From: Talaromyces rugulosus
Taxonomy: Eukaryota; Ascomycota; Eurotiomycetes; Eurotiales; Trichocomaceae
DNA: 64,000 bases
NCBI RefSeq assembly: GCF_013368755.1
Contig: NC_049564.1
Span: 1,062,001-1,126,000, forward strand
Reading direction: 5' to 3'
Position numbers and translations under genes: made by a program. The notes under the pieces are model-generated. The model was not told where the DNA came from and did no database searches. It saw only the letters and a program-made list of their open reading frames with translations. Position 1 is the stretch's first letter; each line of letters opens with the position of its first letter. This document shows, piece after piece, positions 10,868 through 20,983 of this stretch.

Positions 10868-12193
10868 TTACAAAGTCAATATCACTTTTCGCGCCTGATG
10901 CTTCTCAAAAATCTCATATGCCTTGGGTGCTTCTGCTAGAGGCATGCGATGGGTGATAAAATCAGCAAATTTATCCTGGTTTTCAGCGAAAACTTTGAGT
11001 GCTTCACCAAATACTGGGCGAACTGCCGCGCGTCCCATGTTGAGACTAAAACGCACAAGTTAATAACCCTTATTTGAAGTAGTAAAAGGAAATTATCGCT
11101 TACTCTATATTCTTTGAATATGCCTCAAACCCGGTGAATGGGAGTTCAGACTGATGAAACCCAATGGAAGATATGACACCGCATGCTCGAACGACGTCGA
11201 ACGCTAGTTTCAATGCCGACTGGTTTCCCACGCTTTCAACCACTGCATCGGCACCTCGACCACCTGTCACAGACTTCACAATTGCCGAAATGTCATCTGT
11301 GTTTAGGTTCAATGGTATCGCACCCATCTTTCTAGCTTCTTCTAGACGATCATCCACGGAGTCAACCGCATAGACAGTTCCAGCCCCAAGAACTTTAGCC
11401 GTTAAAACCGCACAAACCCCAACTGGTCCACATCCGAGACAAACAACAACCGCTTCGCTGAGGGGTTGCTGTTTAAAGTTGGGCCGCAGTGCAGATGGAG
11501 CATGTAGGGTGCCGCCGACGATTGATTCAGCTGTCTCCCTTCCATTCTTCAATTTCATCAGGGCTTTCATCGCCCCATAATACCCTGTAGGAAAGATATC
11601 ACACATAATAATCATCTGTTCATCGCTGACTTCGGGCGGAATAGTCTCGAGAGTGCTATCGGCATAAGGTACTCGTACATATTCGGACTGGCCACCGTTA
11701 AGTGACATGCTACCAAAAGAAGGCCCATTAACGCATCGGTTTGTGTATCCATGCTCACAAAACCAGCACTTCATACTACATGGGGTATATCTTTTTAGTA
11801 CGTAGCTTGAATAAATATTTATTGCGGTATTACTTACCACATAGGAGAAAAGATGGACATGACCTTTTGCCCAACCTTGAACCTGCTCACTTCTGACCCA
11901 ATATCTTCAACAATACCTACAAACTCATGGCCCTATTTACTTCATATTAGATCTATTGAGTATCAAGAGGGAATGGAGGGATATTGGCTAGGATATACCA
12001 TGATATGCCCGGTGGTTGTCTTTTGGTGACCGCGATACATATGCAGGTCGCTGCCACATATCCCCGCAATCTGAACCTTCAAAATTGCATCGCTTTCATT
12101 GATGATGACAGGTTTTGGGTGCTCTTTCACACTGATGTTAAATGGGCCTTCGTATATTACTGCTTGCATGGCTGCGGGTTCATAGATCTTCAT
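10868..12193 (-). CDS. Zinc-dependent alcohol dehydrogenase (MDR family)
   Basis: About 379 residues in four exons (11999-12193, 11838-11932, 11104-11775, 10868-11045). The catalytic zinc ligands are the Cys of GICGSDLH and the GHE that begins exon 2. The structural zinc loop is CMKCWFCEHGYTNRC (C-x2-C-x2-C-x7-C), completed only after splicing. The Rossmann motif CLGCGPVG is followed by YAVDS, whose Asp suggests NAD rather than NADP. About 25 extra residues (around GGTLHAPSALRP) precede the Rossmann fold. Two possible starts exist (12193, and MQAVIYEG nine codons later). It faces the aldehyde dehydrogenase across a 379-base promoter, so it probably supplies that enzyme's aldehyde. Similar proteins include formaldehyde and polyol dehydrogenases. 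Confidence 0.9.
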
Positions 12194-12572
12194 TAACCGC
12201 TAGTTGATGTGTTTTTGGTGTAAAAAGAGCTCACAAAAGCTGAATTTGGAGGAACCCCAGATTAAAATTAAACAACTAAATTCTAACCGAGATATTGATT
12301 CCAAAAAATTGACTTTTTTGTACTCTTCTCCTCACGTTGGGGTTTGTCCGGGCTGTGACTCTCGGCCATATTCCCCATCCTCCCGGCCGTATTCTCCGTT
12401 GCTAGGTGTTTATAACCGAGTGAATCCGGTTAGCACAAATAGGTTAGTTATACATAACATTGGGGTAAAGAGGGGTAATAGGGACATTTTTTGATATTTT
12501 GTCATGCCATTAACTATCTATTATCTACTATCCTTGAAAAAACGGTTGACATATCGCTTCGCATAAACAATA
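12194..12572. promoter_or_regulatory. Divergent promoter of alcohol and aldehyde dehydrogenases
   Basis: It contains GGGGTTTGTCCGGG at 12339-12352, resembling the cluster motif, and a near-perfect direct repeat CGGCCATATTCCCC (12363-12376) / CGGCCGTATTCTCC (12384-12397), with starts 21 bases apart. The spacing is about two helical turns, as expected for paired regulator binding. Function is inferred. Confidence 0.45.
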
Positions 12573-14365
12573 ATGTCTGACTCTACCATTCAGTCTGCGG
12601 CAGAGCTCACGAAACTTTATATCGATGGCGAATATGTAGCGCCAAAGTCTGGACAGGTATACACAGTGTACAATCCGAGTGATGGCTCCGTGGTCTCCAG
12701 TCAAGTTCCGATCGCAGGCCAAGAAGACGTTGACGCAGCTGTCACTGCGGCGGAGAAAGCATTCAATGGGCCATGGAGCAAATTCACCGGTGCCCAGCGA
12801 TCTGCCTGTCTGCGCAAACTTGCAGAGCTGCTTGATGAGAACGATAACCTTCTCAGTATCCTAACTCTTGACACCCTAAGCACGGGTAACCCGGTGTCAC
12901 TTATCCCAACCCGAGAAAAAAACTACATCATGGGCCAACTTTTATATTACGGTGGGCGAACTCCTTGATATCTAAGAAAAGACATGCACCTAATGATATA
13001 CAGCTGGATGGACGGACAAGCTGCGTGGTGACTACTTTCCTGATGATGATGGTTTTGTGAAACTGGTGCGCCATGAACCTCTTGGGTACGTGTTCCTTCG
13101 ATAACTTACCATGTAGAATGAAAAATGACCGAATAAATTAATAGTGTTTGCGCTGGAATAAATCCATTTAATGCGCCAGTTGCAACTCTTATCATGAAAG
13201 CAGCCCCTTGTCTAGCAACTGGCAACACACTTATCATCAAACCATCGGAATACAGCCCCCTCGGTTCTTTAGCGATTGCGCCTCTTTTTGAAAAGGCGGG
13301 ATTCCCTAAGGGTGTTCTTCAAGTTGTTACTGGTGCTGGAGATACAGGTGCGTTGCTTGCAGGGCATATGAGAATCAGAAAGGTAATATTTACTCGTGTC
13401 CTAAAACGTCCACGTGCTCAGTTCTTTCTTAGGTCAGTTTCACCGGTAGTATTGCTACGGGGAAGAAAATTCAAATTGCCGCTACACAAAGCAATTTGAA
13501 GCGAGTAACCCTTGAATTGGGCGGTAAAAGCCCAGCTGTGGTGTTTGAAGATGCCAATTTAGACAATGCGCTCACCTGGTAAGCGCGGGATACATATATT
13601 CCCCGTGATTTGCAGTATGCTAAAGACAGAAGGACAATTAATGCGATTTTGGCACGCTCTGGACAAGTTTGTGTAGCGGCCTCCCGAGTCTACGTGCAAA
13701 GGTCGATTGCCGATAAGTTCATCGAGGGCTATAAGGAGCGTATGAAAGCCGCGGCCGATAACATAGGCAATCCTCTCGATAAAACCACAACGATGGGCCC
13801 GTTGGTTGGCAAGGCGGCCTTTGAAAGAGTTTCCAAGATGATTGAGAGGGGGAAAACCGAAGCAGAGCTGGTTGTTGGAGGCGTCCGCCACGGTGAGCAA
13901 GGGTGCTATATTGAGCCAACGGTCTTTTTGAACCCCCAGAAAGACGCCCAAATTTATAAAGATGAGGTATTTGGTCCAGTCTCGGTGATCAAAACTTTTG
14001 AAACTGAGGAGGAGGTTTTGGAAATGGCCAATGATACTGAATTTGGCTTGATGTCCGGTGTTTTTACAAAGGATATCAATCGAGCATTGAGATTTTCTTC
14101 TAGACTGGAGTCAGGGGTGGTTGGTGTCAACTGCGTGAGCTATGTGAGTAGTACCTCTCATTAGGTGGATTGCTTGCTAACATAGCCTGCTTCTTCAGAT
14201 GAACGTCCAGGCTCCGTTCGGAGGCAAGAAGTCGTCTGGGATTGGCAGAGAGTTTGGTGAATATGTAAGCCCATATTTTCCCCCGGTTCTCTATTATACA
14301 TTGGCTAAAAGTTGTTATAGGCTCTCCGAGGATTTACAGAGCCCAAAACTGTTCTTATCAAGTGA
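12573..14365 (+). CDS. Aldehyde dehydrogenase, NAD(P)-dependent
   Basis: About 488 residues in seven exons (12573-12951, 13004-13085, 13145-13382, 13433-13578, 13633-14143, 14199-14264, 14321-14365). It oxidises an aldehyde to the acid. Active-site elements are present: INPFNAP (the Asn that stabilises the oxyanion), the glycine motif [12 protein letters not shown], the general base Glu in TLELGGKSP, the nucleophile Cys in [10 protein letters not shown], and EVFGPV and [14 protein letters not shown] near the end. The acceptor at 13632 (an AAG) is the only nearby one that keeps the frame without creating a stop, so that junction is less sure than the rest. Paired divergently with the alcohol dehydrogenase, it most likely performs the next oxidation. 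Confidence 0.9.
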
Positions 14366-14828
14366 GTTTTTTCTACTCGTTTGAATTAGTATGCTTATTT
14401 TTCATATAGTATGAATTCCTAATCTCTTGGAATTGAGAGAGGTCTGCTTTCAATCTAGCAACACTTAAAGATGGATGTGGATGATTAAAGATACATTACT
14501 TCTAAGACTATGTACCTAACACTAAGGAAAGCGTGAATCGGCATCTGAATATGGAACCTGGGGTCTGTTACAATGGCAACCAAATACTGTCCTATGAACT
14601 TAGCCATAAATTGAATTGCAAGATATTTTTTTTTAGCACTCTTAGCAGATTGGGCCTTGAAAGCAGGTTTTAAAACTCGGCCGAAGAGCAAATTTACTGT
14701 TCCTTTATTTCGAATAGTTATTGACAATTTTAACTGTATAAACGGGCTTATTTTTAGTCTTTCATCATTCTATCGGGTCATAAGTTATTATTATTTTCGA
14801 CCCCCCTTGTTTCTCTCGGGCTTTTGGG

Positions 14829-14850
14829 CCGATGTTAGGGTATTTCTCCG
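14829..14850 (+). promoter_or_regulatory. Shared element, CCGATG ... GGG ... TTTCTCCG
   Basis: It begins CCGATG and ends TTTCTCCG. On the opposite strand it is a CGG-N16-CGG direct repeat starting CGGAGAAA. The lactonase promoter has the equivalent element at 18979-18998. Confidence 0.4.
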
Positions 14851-14883
14851 CTCTGTTCACAAAATCGCGACCCACTCAAAATC

Positions 14884-14907
14884 CGGGGTTCTGGGTGTTT
14901 CCCGATG
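14884..14907 (+). promoter_or_regulatory. Candidate Zn2Cys6 site, CGG-N15-CCGATG
   Basis: It starts CGGGGTT and ends TCCCGATG, the same ends as the lactonase-promoter copy (18946-18963) but with a spacer six bases longer. It lies 310 bases before the permease ATG in sense orientation. Confidence 0.4.
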
Positions 14908-15216
14908 AGGAAAAAGTTGACCATGGTCAGTCACATTTCAATGTGGCCAATGAGGATAACCATACTCGATTGATCAGCAACACTTTTTAACTCTAGTAGT
15001 TCAATGGTTTCTGATTTTAAGATTTCGGACTCCAAATCCGATAATATTAGTTTGTCGAGCTTCGGTCTAGAGCTTGCAACCCATCGGGGCTAATAAGAAT
15101 ATGTAAACCCCTTAGTTTGAAGTGTTAAAAGTCAGAAATGGAAATTCTCGTTAGTTTGCATAATCATCTGCTTATATTAAAAACTTCAACTAGATACTAC
15201 GCAAAAGGCGGTCAGA

Positions 15217-17134
15217 ATGGTGTCCCATAGCGCTCGCCATGTGAGCGCATTCAACCTTGCTGTGAGTGCATATGCTTGATTACGTGGGTTAAATTTTATA
15301 CTCATATTTATCAGATTGTTCTTGCCCTCTGCTTTGGTAGTTTAACCTATGGATACTCTTTCAGTGTTACTTCCACGACGCTGGGCCAACCTTCATTTTT
15401 TGAGTATTTCAACCTATCTCAGGACACTGCGTCCCCTCGATATGCTTTTACCAATCATGTCATTGGTGGTTTAAATGGATGTTTCTCCGGTGGAGGGTTT
15501 TTCGGTGCATTGGTTGGTGGTTGGGCTTGTGATGCCCTTGGTCGCAAGAAAACACTTTTCTTAGCTACCCCTATCGCCATCCTTGGCGGTGCGCTACAAG
15601 GAGGAGCAGTCAATCTTGAAATGCTCCTCGTGGGCCGAATTTTGGGTGGCTTTGCAGTTGGTAAGCTATTTATGTTCCATTTTTCTTCCCTTTTCTGGGC
15701 CAATTGATATTAACCACTGAGCTCTTTCCGTAGGAATCCTAATGGTTCTCATTCCACTGTTTCAATGCGAGATTGCCCCTCCAGCGGTCCGGGGATTTCT
15801 CGTTTCTCAACATGGTTTGTTTAAATTATTGTCAACTATGAGGCGAAGAAAATAACTGACTGGTTAGGTGTTGTCATTGTCTTCGGATATGCCGCTGCCG
15901 CATGGGTCGGCTTTGGTTGTTTCTATACAACAAAACCCGCTTTTCAATGGCGTTTCCCACTCTCTTTACAGTGTTTATGGCCATTGATATTATTGCTTCT
16001 GACACCGATTCTCCCAGAATCTCCTCGCTGGCGTGAGTAATCCCTCCCGCCCTTACGCTATGAGACCACCGACACTAATCAAATGAATCCAGTCCTAATG
16101 CAAGGTCGTCGACAAGAGGCATGGGACATCGTAGAAAAACTACACAACAGCGAGAAGGATAGTTCAAGAATATCCTTTGCTAGGGAAGAATTCTACCAAA
16201 TGACGTACCAAGTCTCGGCCGATCAAGAAATGGCTCGTTCTGAGACAGTTTTAACTCTGTTCACAAAACCGTCTTATCGAAAACGCATGTTCTGTGCGTT
16301 CATGACTATGTTTGCGTCAGAGTCTACGGCAATTTTGGTAGTTTATAACTACAGTGTTCTTCTATACGAAGGGCTGGGCTTTACCAACAGTATCTCCCTA
16401 CTTTTGGCGGCTGCTTATGTTACTGTGGCATGCTTTGGTAATTATATCAGTTCACTCTTGATGGACCATGTCGGCCGTGTGAAGCTATTGGGTATGTTTG
16501 ATGCAGTATATGCAAGATATGAGACTAAAAAAATTTCTAGTTATTGGGATTACCGGCTGCCTTATCAGTCTCATCTTCGAAGCGGCGCTTTCAGCCCGCT
16601 ATATAGGGACAGAGAATTCCTCGGGATTGAGTGCAGGCGTTTTCTTCCTCTTTCTTTACATATCGTTGTAAGTTTTTGCTTTTCCTTTCCCCATATTTTG
16701 CCCACGTTAAAGACCGACTCTAATTTCCTTTTTTTCCTTAAAGCTACGGCTGCTGCATTGATGCTACCACCTACGTCTACTGCACCGAAATTTTCCCGAC
16801 TCATATTCGCTCACGGGGTATGGCATGGTCACTAGCCATACTGTTCGCTACAACAGTTGCCTATCTTATTCCTGCTCCCACAGCGTTTGCAGAAGTTGGT
16901 TGGAAATACTACCTACTTTTCATAATCCTTACTATAATCAACATACCCATCATATGGGTCTTCTTCCCAGAAACAAAGGGCCTCGCCTTAGAGGAAGTGG
17001 GCGAGAAATTCGGCGATGATGTTGTTGTGCGACTTACCAACATCACCACGGAACAGAGGGAGCAACTTGATGAGGCTATCAAGGCCGAAAAAAGCACTTC
17101 GGAAAGCACACACGTGGAGCAGATGTCTGCGTAG
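15217..17134 (+). CDS. MFS permease, sugar-porter family
   Basis: About 517 residues in seven exons (15217-15261, 15315-15660, 15734-15814, 15868-16032, 16093-16491, 16541-16667, 16744-17134). Sugar-porter signatures are clear: DALGRKK after helix 2, GRILGGFAVG after helix 4, PESPRW before the central loop, DHVGR in the second half and FFPETKG after helix 12. Hydrophobic stretches fit 12 membrane segments with a charged C-terminal tail (TTEQREQLDEAIKAEKS). The family takes up sugars, polyols, quinate and related small polar molecules by proton symport at the plasma membrane. Its promoter carries both cluster motifs, so it is the likely importer of the pathway substrate. Confidence 0.93.
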
Positions 17135-17719
17135 TGACTCGGGGTTGTAAAAGGGTATATCCAGTTGGACACACCTGGTTATTTTTGTGTTCATGGTGGG
17201 GAGATCTGTGTCCCTTTACATTTGGATGAGAATATTTGTATCAGTTGAAAAATAATCTGTTATAGTTTAATGGAGATTAGCTGTGCTAAAGGTTCATTCT
17301 TCTTGGTAATTGATAGGTTTCATCCAACATTGGTACATGCAGAAAGGTGACGTAGTAGAATAAGCAAAAACAACAACCATACATGTAATTTCTCATTATT
17401 ATCTTGTTGGCGCTTGTGGTATAAATTATAGATTGACTGCTGGTCTTTTTGTGCAGCTGTCAACATCTTTCAATTGATGTTGAATTAAAAGATCGCAAAT
17501 CAAAATTAAAAACAAAAACATACGCGTGTACTTGTGGTCGTATGTACTAGTAGGATCCAAAGAAAGCAATATATTGAAGCAAGAACCTCTACTCTTATGC
17601 GCATATATATGTTATTTCGTTTATAAAACATAGCTGTGATTCTTCTCGAGGAGCTTATTAAAAAATAAAACAGGAATATCACTTAAAGTGCCTATAAGGC
17701 ACTTCTGGATTCCACTCCA
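17135..17719. other. Intergenic, convergent
   Basis: 585 AT-rich bases between the permease and the lactonase 3' ends. No gene or obvious repeat seen. Confidence 0.5.
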
Positions 17720-18713
17720 TCACTCAAAGAACTTCTTCTCGTTCAAATACTTAGTAGCAACATCTTTGTCATGTCCAAACACAAGCCTAGCATTAAACAG
17801 CCTCTGTAGCCTCCGAATCATATTCAAACTGCGAAACCACGCAGTATGATCTCGCGCCAGACCTCCATGGGGGTGGCCCAGCTCATAGTTCTCGGCAACA
17901 TGGAATTGATCTGTTGTCCATATAAATGTACCGTCCTTCTCCAGGTTTACCTGCATAATACAGAGTCCCGGAGTGTGTCCCGGTGAGTGATGTAGGGTAA
18001 TACCCTGGAAAAGATCCAAATGCTCTTCCGTGAAGGTATTCCATTTCAGTCTGTCGAGGAGCATGTAATGCCCCAGATACACGCCGAGGTCGGCGCCAGT
18101 AGCCACAGCCCAACAGGCATGTTTGAATTCCTCTTCGTGAACATAAATTGGCACATCGGTGTCAACAAAATGCTCAAGACCCCCAGCATGATCCAGGTGC
18201 AAATGTCCGATAATAACTGCCTTGACGTCCTTGATATCATGGCCTGTGGATTTGATTGCAGCTGGAAGTTTTTTCTCCTCGGAATACATGATCCGAGGAA
18301 AGATGTCGGTTAGGGGAGCACCCCATTTCTATCTAAGGTTAGCATAGTAACAGGATAATTATAAAGCTATACGAACCACATCGAGATCTTCGGCACAGCC
18401 GGTTTCGTATAAAATCAGCCCTACTCCAGGTAACTCAATTAAGGCCGATAGAATCATCAGTTCGCGGCGCTTGTTCACTGGGTTTTTGTTTGACAGAGAG
18501 CTCGAATTACTACCACGAAGAATCCTGATGTCGTGTAAATATTCTGACCAACTTCGGGGAGCCTAGTGGACATTCAATGCTGTCTACATACCACGACTCA
18601 TCAGCTTCCAGCGTGCCTAAATCCAGGATATGCATTTTAGTCCCTGTGGGACATTTGAATCCGGGGACAGCTGCCTGGACCAGCAGACTGCTAACATCTG
18701 TAGACGAACTCAT
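17720..18713 (-). CDS. Metallo-beta-lactamase-fold lactonase (AHL-lactonase-like)
   Basis: About 292 residues in three exons (18592-18713, 18377-18524, 17720-18328). The dinuclear zinc motif GHLHLDHAGG (HxHxDH), the His of SPGHTPG, the bridging Asp of WTTDQFH and the final His of VFGHD are all present and in the order of the AiiA/AttM lactonases. No signal peptide, so probably cytosolic. In this group the enzymes open lactone rings (gamma-butyrolactone, acyl-homoserine lactones, mycotoxin lactones) or, in Fusarium, a cyclic carbamate. The neighbouring alcohol and aldehyde dehydrogenases suggest that the hydroxy-acid product is oxidised further. Its promoter shares both elements with the permease. 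Confidence 0.88.
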
Positions 18714-18945
18714 GTTTTTGTCTTCCAAGAGAAAAAAAATCTGTTAGCATTTGATGATAGCAACTGACCGTCTTCAATCTGGGGAAGAAGGTCAAGTTGT
18801 GGGGTAGCTTAAATGCTCGGTAACTCGGTTCTGGGACACAAAAGTCCCACCAGCATATTTCTTTATTCGTTGCACAATAATTTGCTACCTCTGATAGCTG
18901 ATTGGATAGAAGGTGCTCGCGGCTTTCAAATCCCCATGGGGCTTA

Positions 18946-18963
18946 CATCGGGAGTAAACCCCG
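18946..18963 (-). promoter_or_regulatory. Candidate Zn2Cys6 site, CGG-N9-CCGATG
   Basis: The minus strand reads CGGGGTTTACTCCCGATG, 233 bases upstream of the lactonase ATG and in sense orientation. Confidence 0.5.
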
Positions 18964-18978
18964 AGGACCCAGCCCATT

Positions 18979-18998
18979 CGGAGAAACCCCATCATCGG
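18979..18998 (+). promoter_or_regulatory. Shared element, CGGAGAAACCCCATCATCGG
   Basis: A CGG-N14-CGG direct repeat. The permease promoter has a two-base-longer version on the minus strand (14829-14850). Confidence 0.4.
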
Positions 18999-19366
18999 CG
19001 TGAAGTCCGTACGTACAACAAACGAATAATATGATTGATACATTCCTTTTTGCTTATCTCAGCTGACAAATATACCCTAAACCAACTAGCAATAACTCAG
19101 TAGGCAGTTCTTTTGTTTTGACTAGGAACATAATTCTTTTACGAGTCCATCATCCCCATCAGCAACGACGGTGCACGAGCTCTCATTTCAAGCCAGCTCT
19201 ATAGAATTGCTATTGTTGCTCTTATTATAGTCTACATTATTTGCAACAATTACTAATCTAAGACCCAGCATGGGGCTTGTCAAGCTCGTCGTGTTCAAAC
19301 GTGCCAATGAAGGAAACGCGTCAGATGTGAAAATAGAATATATGGATTAGGACGGCCCTGATAATT

Positions 19367-20551
19367 CTAAGCTCTTCCCATTCTTTTTTCCCTTGTTTCC
19401 AGATGTATTTTTGATGCATCAACTAGGTTGCTAGTCCATTCGACTTTACCCGAGCTTTCATCCAAACCATCTTTCACTTTTTCGTAACTTGTTGATCCTG
19501 CCTTTCTAATCGGGAATTTGGACGAGCCTAGATTAACATTAGAAGAAAGAAGATCACATTCTAACATTTGAACTTGTTGGCATAACTTACCAAACCCTGC
19601 GGGCCAGTAATTCAGATAGATATTCTCCCAATTTCCAGCAGGGACCTCATAGAGCTCATGCATCATACTGAGTTCTGGGTGTTCTTTAGCTGTTCGATTC
19701 CACCAATCCCAGCCTGCACGATGAGCAGTGCCATGAGCAAATTTATGTAGCCCTTCCATTGACTGAAAGTAGAAAACGTGCATGATTTCTCTTGCAGCTG
19801 TGCGTTTTGGATCTGAGAGCGACAACCAAGTTGTACTGGTTAAGTCTGAAAAGAAGAGTTAGTTACCTCTCAAACCTCTCAAGTGCTCCTTCCATTTGTT
19901 TCTTTCTTTTTGTTCACCTGAGCATTATATACTTACACGTGTATTCTTTTCGGTTCTTCTCTGCGTCCTCGTGCATTTTGTTAAAGTATTTAATTATACT
20001 CTGATATTGCGGGTAAAGAATCCCAAGTGGGCTGTTGGCAAGAAGCGAGAAGGACAAATTAGACTCTTTTTTTAACAAGAAAGGCAAAAGGAAAAGAGCA
20101 TACTGATTGGACCTAGATGATAAAATCATCACTACGACCGTCCCGTGGGACACTTTGTCCCCAAAATCGCCCGTCTCATCTAGCAGCTGTGCTGACATCT
20201 TTCCCAAAACGACATCATCCATATATCGATTTGGTAAGATTCCATACATTATTAGAACCATGTGTAGTGTGCGATATCCTAAGACGAGTAGAGCAGGGAG
20301 AAAGGATAGCACAGATGGAAATAGCCATGTAAAGAATCCTTGCAGCGAAGCTGCGGCAAGAAGCCAGCTAGATGCATGGAAATTGTTGGCAATTATCTAT
20401 TGTATTGTATTAATAAAGAACCGGAGGAAAATATAACCCAATAAGCGATTGCACTACATGAACAAGAACTCACCGCGTATATTGCTGCTTTGTCGTTCAC
20501 ATTGGATCGTGGTGATTGAGTTGTGCGCGGAAAGAGAGGTTTGAGAGACAT
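19367..20551 (-). CDS. DUF4188 family protein
   Basis: About 293 residues in five exons (20474-20551, 20104-20396, 19937-20031, 19591-19845, 19367-19527). A hydrophobic segment near residues 35-75 (ASSWLLAAASLQGFF onward) could be one or two membrane helices. The soluble part contains MILSSRSNHPLGILYP, a histidine-rich core (MHVFYFQSMEGLHKFAHG) and HELYEVPAGNWENIYLNYWP. This pattern is typical of DUF4188, whose fold is predicted to resemble small dimeric monooxygenases; its reaction is not established to my knowledge. It lies inside the cluster and shares a promoter region with the second regulator, so it may catalyse an unassigned step. The conserved His and Tyr residues are candidates for catalysis. 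Confidence 0.85.
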
Positions 20552-20983
20552 TGAATTCTTATTAGATGGGGGTCGAGTGCAGGGAACATTGGAAGTTAAT
20601 GTCTTGGTCTTATAGAAGTAGAAAAATGGGATTTCAGGGTTATATAGTCTCAAATTAAAGTGGCCATGGTTATCTACCAGTTAGCACACAGTGAACAGAT
20701 GGATGTTTCCCATAATTGCTATTATGCCTACATCCCTAAACATTAAAGTTCTGGAGTAATCTAAGCTGAAAAAAAAAGGCTTTAATTTTCACTTGTGTTA
20801 GCCCCCGAGATGCCTTAGCGGCGAATGAATTCCTCAAAACGGTAAGCATGTTGAGGGATCGGCGATGGTACGCTAAATGATGCTCAGGTCGCACGTGTGA
20901 CCACACTTTAAATGGTAGTCGATTCGTCTAGCTGGAACCTCTAGATGTCAAAACGAACCAGAAGGAAGAAGTGATTTTTCAAA
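20552..20983. promoter_or_regulatory. Divergent promoter of the DUF4188 and second regulator genes
   Basis: 432 bases. I looked for the CGG-N-CCGATG motif and found no full copy, only ATCGGCGATGG (about 20860), so control here may differ. Confidence 0.4.

Larger units (their letters stand above)
14366..15216. promoter_or_regulatory. Intergenic with MFS promoter
   Basis: 851 bases without a gene. The part nearest the permease has a GC-rich island with two shared elements: 14829-14850 and 14884-14907. A hairpin at 15025-15041 resembles a tRNA anticodon arm but was rejected as a tRNA. Confidence 0.45.
18714..19366. promoter_or_regulatory. Lactonase promoter and 3' end of the DUF4188 gene
   Basis: 653 bases with no gene. 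The block 18940-19000 carries the two elements shared with the permease promoter. Confidence 0.5.

Noticed and set aside
14997..15060. tRNA-Trp-like arm: an A-box-like TAGTTCAATGG, then a perfect five-pair stem with loop CTCCAAA (anticodon CCA)
   Set aside because: The D-region is about eight bases too long, no B-box or acceptor pairing follows, and the 3' part does not fold as a T arm.
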